Below, one piece after another: positions 21,863 to 32,455 of a DNA stretch of 64,000 bases. Position numbers and translations under genes: made by a program. The notes under the pieces were generated by a model, which made no database searches, was not told the origin of the DNA, and saw only the letters and a program-made list of their open reading frames with translations. Each line of letters begins with the position of its first letter. Position 1 is the stretch's first letter. Origin of the DNA: Strigamia acuminata. Taxonomy: Eukaryota > Arthropoda > Chilopoda > Geophilomorpha > Linotaeniidae. The stretch lies in the NCBI GenBank assembly GCA_949358305.1, contig OX442320.1:9254259-9318258 (forward strand), in the 5' to 3' direction.

Positions 21863-22866
21863 AGGTTCGCCGGAAAGAGAAATCATTTGGTTGCGACACG
21901 TCCAACGAGCACGTCCGCGCCAACAACCGGAAGAAGAAGACACGCGTATCAGAAGTGCTCCCATGTTCACTCATTTATTGAAGGACATTAAGGATCTCAC
22001 CGAAGGCGAACGTGTTCATTTCGAGGCTCGTCTCGTTCCGATTGGCGACCCCACCATGAAAATCGAGTGGTATTTCAATGGCCGCCCTCTAGTAATTGGT
22101 AAATATAAATAAATATTCATTTTTTCTCGATTTTTTCTTGATTTTTCTTGATTTTTCTTGATTTTTCTTGATTTTTCTTGATTTTTCTTGATTTTTCTTG
22201 ATTTTTCTTGATTTTTCTTGATTTTTCTTGATTTTTCTTGATTTTTCTTGATTTTCTCTTGATTTTTCTTGATTTTCTCTTGATTTTCTTAATTTTTCTT
22301 GATTTTTCTTGATTTTTTAGGCTCTCGTATAATGACGCATTATCATTTTGGTTACGTCACGATGGATATCATAAACGCAACGTCCGAAGACGCAGGCTCG
22401 TACACCTGTCACGCTGTCAACGAATTAGGAGAAGACAGTACTCAAGCAACGCTCACCGTCACGGCTCGATCGAGACTGGAGTTCTCTTCGCAGTACCCGC
22501 AAAGCCTGGAGAAGATCCAAGCGTTGGAAGACTGGGAAAGATATCACCGACAAGTCTCGGTCGAAGAAACCGTCGTACAGAAACCCGTTTTCATCAAAGA
22601 ACTGCGCAGCTTAACCAACGTCAGAGAGAACCAGTTCGCGCATCTCGAGGCTCAAGTCACGCCGATGTCCGACCCCACGATGAAGATCGAGTGGCATTTC
22701 AACGGCAGACCACTCCAAGCCAGCTCCAGAATAAACACCATCTACAATTTTGGATACGTGGCGGTGAATATCATGCACATCCGCTTGGAGGACGAAGGCA
22801 CGTACACGTGCACGGCGAAAAACAAGGCGGGATCTGCGACGACTAAAGCCACGTTGACTGTTCAAT
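21863..22866 (+). CDS. sls: kettin Ig domains 14 and 15
   Basis: Exons 21863-22098 and 22321-22866. Ig 14 starts APMFTHLLKDIKDLTEGERV and is split after GRPLVIG in phase 1. Ig 15 starts KPVFIKELRSLTNVRENQ. Between them is the first clear kettin linker (SSQYPQSLEKIQALEDWERY). Kettin-type Igs share GDPTMKIEWYFNGRPL, then a loop, then FGYVTMDI. In Drosophila such Ig-linker modules bind actin near the Z-disc. Confidence 0.92.
22099..22320 (+). repeat. intronic 12-bp tandem repeat TTGATTTTTCTT
   Basis: About 16 near-perfect 12-bp copies occupy 22125-22318, up to and including the polypyrimidine tract and acceptor. The intron splits Ig 14 at the recurrent mid-domain position. Confidence 0.92.
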
Positions 22867-22933
22867 GTGAGATGGATTGGATGGGTTTCGTGCGGGGAAT
22901 GGTTGTTTTTTTATGTTTGGGTTTGTGTTTCAG

Positions 22934-23278
22934 TGCCTCCTGGTGGCGTGACGGGCGACACGGGGGTCGTGGAGCAGCGACAGTACATCGAGAAGACGGA
23001 GGAGTTGGAAACGTACCGCCGAACGACGTATAAGTCGATGGAAGAGGATTATATTGAAACTGCACCTAAGTTTATCACCGAGATTAAGAATCAGGTAACG
23101 TAGTTTGGTTGGTTTTTGTGGTTTTGGTTTTATTTGTTTTTGATTTTTTGTTTGTTTATTTGTGTTCAGGTGAATGTACCGGAAGGTCAGGTGGCTCATT
23201 TTGAAGCGCGTTTAGAACCGTTAGGCGACCCGAACCTCAAAGTTGTTTGGTTTAAGGATGGCAAACCATTAGAAGCTA
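22934..23278 (+). CDS. sls: linker and first half of kettin Ig domain 16
   Basis: Exons 22934-23094 and 23170-23278, phase 0 between. The linker is diverged (VVEQRQYIEKTEELETYRRT). The Ig starts APKFITEIKNQVNVPEGQ and stops after GKPLEA at the mid-domain phase-1 donor. The other half lies 3 kb away across a transposon-bearing intron. Confidence 0.9.
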
Positions 23279-23324
23279 GTAAGTTGGATTTTTTCGTAAA
23301 TTAGAGCTAATCGTAGTAATTTTG

Positions 23325-23559
23325 AGCGAATTTAAGCACACCTGAGCGAATTTGTGTAGATCTGAGCGAATTTTGAGCAGATCTGAGAAAATCTGAGAAA
23401 ATCTGAGTAAATCAATCTGAGTAAATCTTAAATCAGAGCAAATTTGAGAAAATCTGAATAAATCAATCAGAGTAAATTAGAGTAAATCAATCAGAGTAAA
23501 TCGGAATAAATCAATCAGAGTAAATCTGAGTAAATCGTAAATATGAACCCATATGGGTA
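23325..23559 (+). repeat. left part of an intronic TCTGAGTAAA satellite
   Basis: Decamer-like units (GAGTAAATCT, GAGAAAATCT, GAGCGAATTT) run from about 23325 to the transposon junction. The array continues on the other side at 25733, so it was a single block split by the insertion. Confidence 0.85.
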
Positions 23560-23812
23560 TGTAAACTATCCCAAACTTGGGATCAGCTGACCCGAAATTA
23601 CCAAGACACAACTACAAGCTCTAGTTAACTTCAAGTGATTTTATTAACAAAACAAACTGATTAAATATGAGACTGATCAGCCCTGATTGGCTGACCACAA
23701 GGAACAGCCCCCAATTGGCTGTCTACCCCCAAAACGTCTAGCGGACATATTCGCGTATGTCCGCCCGCCCTCTGGCGACCGTTGTCGCCTGTCGAAACCC
23801 CAAAACTCCACA
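23560..23812 (-). repeat. LTR (3' LTR in element orientation)
   Basis: 253 bp, TGTAAACTATCC ... CAAAACTCCACA on the + strand. Identical to the LTR at 25476-25728 except for one A/G difference (GACTGATCAG here, GACTGGTCAG there). Confidence 0.93.
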
Positions 23813-23825
23813 CTCGGTCATCCGA

Positions 23826-24100
23826 CTAAATGTCGGCGCCCCCGCCGACACCTGTTAACTCGTCTTCGGCTCCCGATGCTGCGTCGTCCTCGAATGTCCA
23901 CTTCTTCATCTGGTCGATTGGTGCGGTCGTTTTGTATCGAGGCGGGTTTTCAAGACTCGTAACCTCGTACACCGTGCTCGAAATCCGCCGACTTACTCGC
24001 AAAGGTCCCCGGTACAGATTACTGAGTTTTCCCGCTTTGCCTTGTATTGCGATCGCTTTCCTTCGTACGACGACCACATCTCCGACCTCGTATGTCCGAC
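23826..24100 (-). pseudogene. C-terminal remnant of integrase
   Basis: Minus-strand reading frame whose pattern (VVVVRR, then GKLSNLYRGPLRVSRRIS, then VYEV) matches the GPY/F-type C-terminal end of Gypsy integrases. It lacks the zinc finger and catalytic core. It overlaps the end of the gag frame out of register, so the deletion junction lies at about 24090-24130. Not a functional enzyme. Confidence 0.75.
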
Positions 24101-25275
24101 TTGGTCCTCGATGGCTGCTTCCGCTCTTTCTTCGGCTCCGGACATGTGTTTGCCATATGCCCGAAACCGTTGCAGTTGAAACATTTCACTCCGTTTGGAC
24201 ACGCGTTCGCCAAATGTCCCGACTCGTGGCACTTAAAACACTTCATCTCGTTTGGACAATCCGCTTTTTGATGTCCCTTCTCGCCACACTTGTAACACTT
24301 CGGTCCTGCGTCGAATCCTCTTCCGCTCGGCTTCGCTGCAATCGTCGTCTTTCCCTTCGTTTCGAACAGCGCGCTTTTTATTCGAGCTTCGACGTCCCGC
24401 ATCGTCCGAACTATCTCGCTGATGTGTTGGTACTGTAGAAAATACATTGGCGCTACTGCTGACTTAATTTTTAGCCCGTCCAACAAATAGTTTTTCGCAT
24501 CTCTGATCGACATTCCCAATTTTTCACACGTTGCCCACTTCCGTCGCAAATAGGTCTCGGCCGTCTCGTCGTTCTTCTGCGGCGCTCGAATCAATTTTTC
24601 CTTCTCTTCGTATGTCAATTCTTCGTCTGGGAAATTCTTTTCTAACTCGGCCGCCCATTCGTCGAACTTCCGTATCGTCGCGCCCGAATTGTCGTGCCAC
24701 ACCTTCGCTGGTCCTTCCAACGCTGCCGCCGCCGTCGTCACTTTGGTCGTATTCGTCCAGTTGTACTCCTTGGCGTATTCGTTGACGCTTTCTAACCACC
24801 GTGTCGTCGTGCGCAGCTCGTTCTGATCTCCCGAAAATCGTGGTAGTTTCGGCGCATTCTTCACTTCTTTCTTCTCTTTCGGCGCCTCTGGTTTCGTCTG
24901 CATCGCTAGCATCGTCGCCATCATTTGCTTCATCATCTCTTGTACTTGATCCGCACTAAATCCGCCGTTCATCATCGCTTGTACCGGTGGGTTTTCTTCT
25001 ATCTCCGGATCGTTGTTTTCTACTTTCTCTTCGTTTTTCTCATCGTCTTTCTCTTCTTCGTCTTCGTCGTCGCTTCCTACTTCTTCTACGATTCCCGCCT
25101 CCGTACGCATCGCGCGCCATAACTGTGCCACCATGTCCGTTTTCAACTTTTGTGGCACAATTTTACGCTCCCGTAACAGTGGTCTAATCTCCCGGGTCCT
25201 CAACACGTCTAATTCTTCGTACGTTGGAATCTCTTTACGTTGGATTTTTGCTAATACTGCTTCCGCGTCGGCCAT
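24019..25275 (-). CDS. gag polyprotein of the LTR element with three CCHC zinc knuckles
   Basis: A 418-codon minus-strand ORF starting 200 bases inside the 5' LTR end. It has an N-terminal helical part, a very acidic stretch (EEKDDEKNEEKVENNDPE), a capsid-like middle with PKLPRFSGD, and three knuckles CYKCGEKGHQKADC, CFKCHESGHLANAC and CFNCNGFGHMANTC. The last 30 residues or so, rich in R and K, derive from integrase DNA read in another frame after the deletion. Gag packages the element RNA; an intact gag could let this copy be mobilised by a relative that supplies pol. Confidence 0.85.
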   Translation of the reverse strand: MADAEAVLAKIQRKEIPTYEELDVLRTREIRPLLRERKIVPQKLKTDMVAQLWRAMRTEAGIVEEVGSDDEDEEEKDDEKNEEKVENNDPEIEENPPVQAMMNGGFSADQVQEMMKQMMATMLAMQTKPEAPKEKKEVKNAPKLPRFSGDQNELRTTTRWLESVNEYAKEYNWTNTTKVTTAAAALEGPAKVWHDNSGATIRKFDEWAAELEKNFPDEELTYEEKEKLIRAPQKNDETAETYLRRKWATCEKLGMSIRDAKNYLLDGLKIKSAVAPMYFLQYQHISEIVRTMRDVEARIKSALFETKGKTTIAAKPSGRGFDAGPKCYKCGEKGHQKADCPNEMKCFKCHESGHLANACPNGVKCFNCNGFGHMANTCPEPKKERKQPSRTKSDIRGRRCGRRTKESDRNTRQSGKTQ

Positions 25276-25475
25276 CTCTCGTTCGAAGTTCGGCTAACCT
25301 TCGTAGCAGGTGTTTATTCGGCGAATCGTCTCTCGTTTCCCGAACCGTCCACGCGCTATTTGTTACCCCGACTTTCGTTCCCGTCGCCAAAAACAGTCGT
25401 CGCCTCTTACTTTCTTTACTTTATCCTCTACTTTATCATCTATCGTCGCATCGAATCCTTCTATCCCACTTCTGA

Positions 25476-25728
25476 TGTAAACTATCCCAAACTTGGGATC
25501 AGCTGACCCGAAATTACCAAGACACAACTACAAGCTCTAGTTAACTTCAAGTGATTTTATTAACAAAACAAACTGATTAAATATGAGACTGGTCAGCCCT
25601 GATTGGCTGACCACAAGGAACAGCCCCCAATTGGCTGTCTACCCCCAAAACGTCTAGCGGACATATTCGCGTATGTCCGCCCGCCCTCTGGCGACCGTTG
25701 TCGCCTGTCGAAACCCCAAAACTCCACA
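25476..25728 (-). repeat. LTR (5' LTR in element orientation)
   Basis: 253-bp partner of the LTR at 23560-23812. The minus strand just inside it reads TCAGAAGTGGGATAGAAGG, where a primer-binding site should be; I cannot assign the tRNA with confidence. Confidence 0.92.
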
Positions 25729-25732
25729 GGTA

Positions 25733-26300
25733 AATTGAGTAAACATGAGTAAACATGAGCAAATATGAGTAAATATGAGTAAATATGAGTATATCTGAGT
25801 ATATCTGAGTAAATCTAATTGAATCTGAGTGAATCAATCTGAGTGAATCAATCTGAGTGGATCGTAAATCTGAGAAAATTAATCTGAGTAAATCGCAAAT
25901 CTGAGTAAATCAATCTGAGTAAATCATAAATCTGAGTAAATCAATCTGAGTAAATCAATCTGAGTAAATCGGAATAAATCAATCAGAGTAAATCTGAGTA
26001 AATCGTAAATATGAGTCAATATGGGTAAATATGGGTAAACATGAGTAAACATGAGCAAATATGAGTAAATATGAGTATATCTGAGTATATCTGAGTAAAT
26101 ATGAGTATATCTGAGTATATCTGAGTAAATCTAATTGAATCTGAGTGAATCAATCTGAGTGGATCGTAATTCTGAGAAAATCAATCTGAGTAAATCGCAA
26201 ATCTGAGTAAATCAATCTGATTAAATCATAAATCTGAGTAAATCAATCTGAGTAAATCATAAATCTGAGTAAATCGTAAATCTGAGTGAATTTTTACTAT
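25733..26300 (+). repeat. right part of the TCTGAGTAAA intronic satellite
   Basis: About 570 bp of units such as GAGTAAATCA, ATCTGAGTAA and ATATGAGTAT. Blocks of about 300 bp recur within it (compare 25790-25990 with 26090-26290), showing higher-order duplication. It continues the array at 23325-23559. Confidence 0.88.
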
Positions 26301-26316
26301 TTTTGTTTAATTTTAG

Positions 26317-26460
26317 GTTCCCGAATCACGACTTTTTTCAATTTTGGATACGTGTCTCTTACAATCAAAGACGTGAAAATCCAAGACATCGGCACCTACA
26401 CGTGCAAAGCGACAAATAGAAAGGGAACTGCAACGAGCGTTGCCAAATTGACCATTCTAA
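26317..26460 (+). CDS. sls: second half of kettin Ig domain 16
   Basis: Phase 1 exon of 144 bases. It begins SSRITTFFNFGYVSLTIKD and ends AKLTIL with F strand IGTYTCKATNRKG. It completes the half in exon 23170-23278. Confidence 0.92.
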
Positions 26461-26523
26461 GTAGACCAATCAATCAATCTCCTAACCCACCTCAACATTT
26501 ATTACAACACTTTTCATTTGCAG

Positions 26524-26925
26524 CATCCAAAGGTATTGTGGTCGACTCACAGTACCCTGACGGCCTGGAGAAAATCCAACATCTCGAAGACACATCGCGC
26601 TACACTCGTCGCGTGATGGAAGAGACGATGATCAAACAAATCCCACGATTCACCACACCGCTCAGAGGACCCGGACAGGTCCCCGAGGGTGAACGAGCGC
26701 ACTTTGAAACGCGCCTCGAACCACTCAACGACCCAACCATGAAGGTCGAGTGGTTCCTCAACGGAAGACCCATTTTAACCGGACATCGCTTCCAAACCTA
26801 TTTCGACTTCGGATACGTGGCGCTCGACATCCTCTACGTCCACCCCGAAGACACCGGCGTTTTCACGGTCAGAGCGTCCAACAACGCCGGCACCGCCACA
26901 CAAACCAGCGAACTCATCGTTATCC
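26524..26925 (+). CDS. sls: linker and kettin Ig domain 17
   Basis: A single phase-1 exon: linker (SQYPDGLEKIQHLEDTSRY), then Ig from IPRFTTPLRGPGQVPEGE to ELIVI. Its F strand reads GVFTVRASNNAG without Cys. This exon has no mid-domain intron, unlike its neighbour. Confidence 0.93.
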
Positions 26926-26989
26926 GTAAGTAAAAATCGATAAAAATCGATAAAATTGATAAAAATCGATTTTTTTAAAATTTATTTAG

Positions 26990-27790
26990 TTAAAACTCCG
27001 ATCGATACACGAACAATCCACAAAGTCGGACTGGAAAAAATGCAGCGTTTGGAGGAATCGCACTTTGTGGAACCTTCTTACGTCATAGACGAAGTGTCGA
27101 AATCGAAACCGTACTTCCCGGTGCCGTTGAAGGACCCGCCGCCGCTTAAAGAAGGCGAACACATCCACCTGGAGTGTCGGTTGGAGCCCACCGGCGACCC
27201 GACGCTCCAAGTCGAATGGTTCTTCAACGGACGCCCTCTGACGGTCGGCACTCGTTTCAAAACCATCTTTGACTTCGGCTACGTCGCGCTGGACATCACT
27301 TTCGCTTACCCGGAAGACACGGGCGAGTACACGGTGCGCGCAACCAACCATCTCGGCACTGCGCACACCAGTTCGTCCGTGCGGGTCGTCGGCAAAAAAT
27401 CGATCGATTACGAGTCGCAGTACCCGGAGAGCATCGAGAAGATACAGCGACTCGAGGACACGTCGCGGTATCGCAAAACCACGTACGAAGAGACGGTTAT
27501 TCGTCAAATGCCGAGTTTCGTTAAACCGCTGAAGAATTTGGTGAGTTCGGAGGGATCGAACATCCATTTGGAGTGCAGACTGCAACCGGTTGGTGACCCC
27601 ACGATGAAAGTCGAGTGGTTCTTTAATGGACAGCCGGTGAAGACGGGGCATCGGTTTAGACCGGCTTATGATTTCGATTATGTTGCGCTGGATGTGTTGA
27701 GCATTTATCCGGAGGATTCGGGACTTTATTCGTGCAAGGCGACGAATTTGGTCGGGGAAGCGGTCACGTCGGCGAGTGTTAAGATTTCTG
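26990..27790 (+). CDS. sls: kettin Ig domains 18 and 19 with linkers
   Basis: One 801-base exon. Ig 18: KPYFPVPLKDPPPLKEGE to VRVVG, F strand GEYTVRATNHLG (Cys replaced by Val). Ig 19: MPSFVKPLKNLVSSEGS to VKISG, with Cys present. The linker is YESQYPESIEKIQRLEDTSR. Confidence 0.93.
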
Positions 27791-27862
27791 GTAGGGTTTG
27801 AAGGGTTGGTTGGGATTGTTGAGTGGTTGTGTAATTTTTTTTTTTTTTTTTTTTTTTTGTAG

Positions 27863-28782
27863 CTAAGAAGTCTTTGATTTTGGAGTCGCAACATCCGGAA
27901 GGGTTGGAGCAGATTCAGTATTTGGAAGATAGTTCGCGGTATCACAGAGAGGTTTGGACGGAAGAAGAGATTCGAGTGGCGCCACGGTTTCTCACTAAGT
28001 TTAAAGATCTGGATTTGAGAGAAGGGCAGAACGCGCATTTTGAGTGCAGGCTCGAGCCGCTCACGGATCCGAACTTGAAAGTGGAATGGTTCAGGAATGA
28101 AAAATCGCTCACTGTTGGTAAGGTCGAAGGGAAATTGGAATTTTTCTCAAAATTTTTCATTATTTTTCACGTTTTTTTCCAAATTTTTATTAATTTTTAT
28201 CAATTTTTATCAATTTTTTTCAATTTTTTTCCAAATTTTTATCAATTTTTATCAATTTCTTTCAATTTTTATCATTTTTTTCAATTTTTTTCAATTTTTA
28301 TCAATTTTTATTAATTTTTATCATTTTTTTCAATTTTTTTCAATTTTTATCACTTTTTTTCAATTTTTTTCAATTTTTATCAATTTTTTTCAATTTTTAT
28401 CAATTTTTATCAATTTTTATCATTTTTTTTCAATTTTTTTCAATTTTTATCACTTTTTTTCAATTTTTTTCAATTTTTATCAATTTTTTCCAATTTTTTC
28501 CAATTTTTTTCAATATTTTATCAATTTTTTTTAATTTTTTTCAATTTTTTTCAATTTGTTTCAAATTTCTTCATTTTTTTCAAATTTTGTTTCAAATATT
28601 TTTTTCAATTTTTTCAATGTTTCTCCTTCAAATTTCAGGTCACCGATTCCGTCCATTGCACGACTTTGGCTACGTCGCATTGGACATCCTTGGGGTCGTA
28701 CCTGAGGATACCGGTGTGTACAAATGCCGAGCAACAAACCTCGTCGGTTCGGACGAAATGTCCGTCAAACTAATTTGCAAAG
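27863..28782 (+). CDS. sls: kettin Ig domain 20 (split)
   Basis: Exons 27863-28117 and 28639-28782. Linker LESQHPEGLEQIQYLEDSS; Ig from APRFLTKFKDLDLREGQ, split after SLTVG, resuming HRFRPLHDFGYVALDI and ending VKLICK. Confidence 0.93.
28118..28638 (+). repeat. intronic TTTTTATCAATT / TTTTTTCAATT repeat
   Basis: A pyrimidine-rich array of roughly 12-bp units spans about 28140-28620 inside the mid-Ig intron of domain 20. Open frames in it are low complexity (F, I, N, Y, S) and not genes. Confidence 0.9.
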
Positions 28783-28847
28783 GTAACTAACTCCTTCAAT
28801 TTTTAATTTCGAAATCCAAACAATTCGACCAACCTCTTTCTCGCCAG

Positions 28848-29487
28848 GTGTCCGAGAGATTCAAACCGAAACCCAACACCAAGAAAGTCTCCAGCAAATC
28901 CAATACCTCGAAGACACCACTCGATATCACAGAGAAGAGATCAAAGAAGAAGTGAGCAACCAACCACCCGTTTTCACCACATCCATACGAGACATTGAGC
29001 TCAAAGAAGGACAACGATCTCACTTCGAGTGTCGTCTTATCCCCGTCAACGATCCGAACATGAAAGTTGAATGGTTCAGAAACAACGTCCTTGTAAAATC
29101 AGGTACAAAAACCCCAAAAGTCCTTCAAAACCCTCAAAAATCCTTTGAAAACCCCAAAAATCCTTTAAAAACCCCAAAAATCCTTTAAAAACCCCAAAAA
29201 TCCATCAATAAACCCTAAAAACCCTTCAAAAACCCCAAAAATCCATCAATAAACCCCCAAAATTCATCAAAATGTCCCGAAAATTGTGTGAAATCCCCAA
29301 AAAAGGCTTAAAAACACAAATAAATTGATTTAAAAATGCTCAGGTACACGATTCACTGAAACCAACAACTTCGGATTCGTCGCTTTGGACATTCTGACCA
29401 CATACCCGGAAGACTCCGGCACGTACACGTGTAAAGCGACCAATCCTCTCGGCTCTGCAACCACATCCGCAGCACTGAAATGTCACG
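28848..29487 (+). CDS. sls: kettin Ig domain 21 (split)
   Basis: Exons 28848-29102 and 29344-29487. Linker TETQHQESLQQIQYLEDTTR; Ig from PPVFTTSIRDIELKEGQR, split after LVKSG, resuming TRFTETNNFGFVALDI. Confidence 0.92.
29103..29343 (+). repeat. intronic AACCCCAAAAATCC repeat
   Basis: A-rich units (AAAACCCCAAAAATCCTTT and variants) cover about 29105-29270 in the mid-Ig intron of domain 21. Confidence 0.8.
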
Positions 29488-29619
29488 GTAAGTGATGAAA
29501 GTATGAACCGTGCGTGAATGAGTAAATTGTTCTTCATTCAACTGAACCCAACTTCGACGCAAAAATCACTTCATTCCTCATTATTTCATTTCATTTTCAC
29601 TATAAAATTCCTTTTCAGC

Positions 29620-29634
29620 TCTTAATACTCAAGG
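29620..29634 (+). CDS. sls: candidate 15-base microexon
   Basis: The sequence TTTTCAG|CTCTTAATACTCAAG|GTAAAG has perfect splice sites and exactly five codons (ALNTQ after completion of the phase-1 codon), phase 1 on both sides. Inclusion would add five residues before the linker AKRSIILETQ. Skipping also keeps frame. Only RNA evidence can settle this. Confidence 0.55.
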
Positions 29635-29807
29635 TAAAGGTTAAAATACTGAACCGAATTGACTAAAACAACTTTATTTTCGTGTTTATTACATTTACGT
29701 GTTTTAAAAAACATTTTTTCTTGAGAGAAAACGTATGTGTTGAAATAACAAATTTTTGTGTGAGACTCAAAGCGAAAAATGAGTCAGAAATTGAACAAAT
29801 TCCACAG

Positions 29808-31468
29808 CTAAACGCTCCATTATACTGGAGACGCAACACGAGGAAGCTCTAGAACAAATCCAATACCTGGAGGACCCCGGACGCCTCATGAAACCCGCCC
29901 ACATCGAAGAGATGCGCACCCAGGCGCCCATGTTCACCGTGCCCATGAAAGACCTCACGCTCGTGGAAAACCGAAGCGCGCACTTCGAAAGCCGACTTAT
30001 CCCGACCGCGGACCCCAACCTCAAGGTCGAGTGGTACAAAAACGGTCTCCCATTACAAGCGGGTAAATTATAAGACAAAATTTTTATAATTTTAAAATTT
30101 TAAAATTAATTTTTCAATTAATTTCAGCAAATCGTGTGACGACGCTGCACGACTTTGGCTACGTCGCTTTGGACTTGTCCTACGTGAAACCCGAGGACTC
30201 CGGCACGTACACGTGCAAGGCGAGCAACGATATGGGCACCGCGGTCATCTCCGCGTCCCTCGTGGTCCAGACGAAGAGTTCGCTCATTTTCGAGACTCAG
30301 CACCCGGAAGGGTTGGAGAAAATCCAGCGCTTGGAGGATTCGTCCAAGTACCACCGAGCCGAATACGAAGAAACGGTCATCAAACAGCAGCCGTTCTTCA
30401 TGACCCCGCTCACGGGACCCACGCGGAGGACCGAGGGGCAGAGCACGCACATGGAATGCCGCGTCGAGCCGTTCCCGGACCCGAATCTCAAAGTGGAGTG
30501 GTTTTTCAACGGGAAACCGCTGACGATCGGTCACCGCTTCCGGACCCTCTTCGATTTCGGCTTCGTGGCGTTGGACATCTTGACCGTGTACCCCGAGGAC
30601 AGCGGGGTGTACACCGTGAGGGCGACGAACCTCCTCGGGTCGGCCACGTCGTCGTTGGAGCTCAAAGTGACCGGCAAGAGATCGCTGGACTTGGAGACGC
30701 AACATCCGCAAGGGCTGGAGAAGATCCACATGTTGGAGGACGAGTCCAAGTTCCGGCGACCCGAGTACCAGGAACCGGTCGTGCGCGAGAAACCGCAGTT
30801 CGTGAGGCCGTTGCGCAACTTGGAGAATTTAATGGAGGGACGCAGCGCGCATTTGGAGGCGAGTTTGACCCCCGTCAACGACCCGAGCATGAAGGTCGAG
30901 TGGTTTTTCAACGGAACGCCCGTGCCGCAAGGACACCGGTTCAAGACCACGTACGATTTCGGCTACGTCGCGCTCGATATTCTCTACGTGTACCCGGAGG
31001 ACGCCGGCACGTACATGTGCAAGGCGACCAATTGCGTGGGCGAGGCGGTGACCACGTGCAGGATCGACGTGCAGGCCAAGAGAGCGATCGACACTGGGAC
31101 GTTGCACGAGGAGGGGCTCAAGAAGATCCACGCGTTGGAGACGGTTTATCGGCCGCCGAGGGAGGAAGCGCCGGTCGTGCCGCGTCCGCCAGAGTTCCTC
31201 ATCCCGCTGGTCAATCAAAACCTCAAGGAAGGGCAGGGATTGCATCTGGACACGCGTTTGGAGCCGATAAACGACCCCGATCTCAAAGTCGAGTGGTTCA
31301 TCAATGGCGTGAGCATCCAGACGGGACACAGGTTCAGAACGACGCACGATTTTGGTTATGTGGCGTTCGATATTCTCTACGCGTACCCGGAAGATGTCGG
31401 CACGTATATGTGCAGAGCCACCAACAAAGTGGGAGAAGCGATTGTCACGTGCGAAGTCAACATCGAAT
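29808..31468 (+). CDS. sls: kettin Ig domains 22-25
   Basis: Exons 29808-30062 and 30128-31468. Ig 22 (APMFTVPMKDLTLVENRS) is split mid-domain. Igs 23 (QPFFMTPLTGPTRRTEGQ), 24 (KPQFVRPLRNLENLMEGR) and 25 (PPEFLIPLVNQNLKEGQG) are intron-free in the second exon. Linkers keep the QHPEGLEKIQ/QHPQGLEKIH core. The high GC of this exon stands out against the introns. Confidence 0.94.
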
Positions 31469-31531
31469 GTAAAATAAGAGTTTTTCGTTAATTTTTTAAC
31501 TTTTTTATTGATTGATTGATTTATTTTTTAG

Positions 31532-32396
31532 CTAAAAAGAGCATTTATATGGACACGCAGCACCCGGAAGGTTTGGAGAGGATCCGGCAGTTGGAGGCGC
31601 CGAAATGGCAGCGTCCGGTCGAGGCGGAACCGCCGCAACGACCGCCGATCTTCACGTCGCAGTTGATGGGCACGACGCTGTTGACCGAAGGCGACACGGC
31701 GCATTTGGAGGCGCGGGTCGAGCCCGTGCACGACCCGCATTTGACCGTGGAGTTCTTCCACAACGGCGCGCCGCTGGAGGCGGGCTCGCGGTTCCACATC
31801 ACCTTCGATTTCGGATACGTCGCGATGGACATCAGCCACGTGTTCCCGGAAGACACGGGCAACTACACGGCTGTGGCGAAGAACCAAGTCGGGCAAGACA
31901 CCACCTCGATCGAGATCGAGATCCAGGCGAAGCGCAGCATCATCACCGACACGCAGCACCCGGAAATGGTCGGGAAAATCGACCAGCTCGAGGACTTCGA
32001 CACCAAGTGGGCGAAACACGGCCCGCCGGAGGTGGTCAAGACGTTCCAACGCCCGGTTTTCACCGTCCCGCTGCAGAATTTGGACAATCTGACGGAGGAC
32101 GAGCCTGCGCACTTGGAGTGTCGCTTGATTCCGGTGGGGGACCCGACCATGAAGGTGGAGTGGTTCCACAACGACCGGTTGATCCCGGAAAGTAATTGAG
32201 ATTGTTTTCGATTATTTCGATCGGTTTTACATTTTTTTGATGTTTCTTTAAGGTTCGCGCTACAAAAAGGTGCACGACTTCGACTACGTGGCTTTGGATA
32301 TGGGTTACGTGCGCCCGGATGATGTCGGCGTTTACATGTGTCGCGCTACGAATGCGAATGGGGAAGCGGTGACGACTTGTTCGATGAAAATCCGAT
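31532..32396 (+). CDS. sls: kettin Ig domains 26 and 27
   Basis: Exons 31532-32191 and 32253-32396. Ig 26 starts PPIFTSQLMGTTLLTEGD and has F strand GNYTAVAKNQVG without Cys. Ig 27 starts RPVFTVPLQNLDNLTEDE, is split after RLIPE, and its second half is SRYKKVHDFDYVALDM. Confidence 0.93.
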
Positions 32397-32455
32397 GTTT
32401 GTAGAAACTAATTGAGTGGTTTTGGGGTTTTTAATTTGTTTTTCAATGTTTCTAG

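Larger units (their letters stand above)
23560..25728 (-). mobile_element. internally deleted LTR retrotransposon, probably Ty3/Gypsy type
   Basis: A 2169-bp element with two 253-bp direct LTRs starting TG and ending CA, flanked by a 4-bp target duplication GGTA (23556-23559 and 25729-25732). Its coding strand is minus, opposite to sls. It keeps a gag gene and the last part of integrase, but protease, reverse transcriptase, RNase H and the integrase core are missing, so it is non-autonomous. The LTRs differ at one base that I can see, which means a recent insertion. It sits in the intron dividing Ig domain 16. Confidence 0.92.

Noticed and set aside
23830-25475. Several + strand ORFs inside the transposon
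   Set aside because: Antisense shadows of gag and the integrase remnant.
25440-25475. Primer-binding site complementary to a specific tRNA
   Set aside because: Some TGG-containing sequence lies near the LTR but offset from it. I could not match a tRNA 3' end reliably, so no claim is made.
28097-28534. ORF through the TTTTTATCAATT repeat
   Set aside because: Intronic repeat between two halves of one Ig domain; low complexity.
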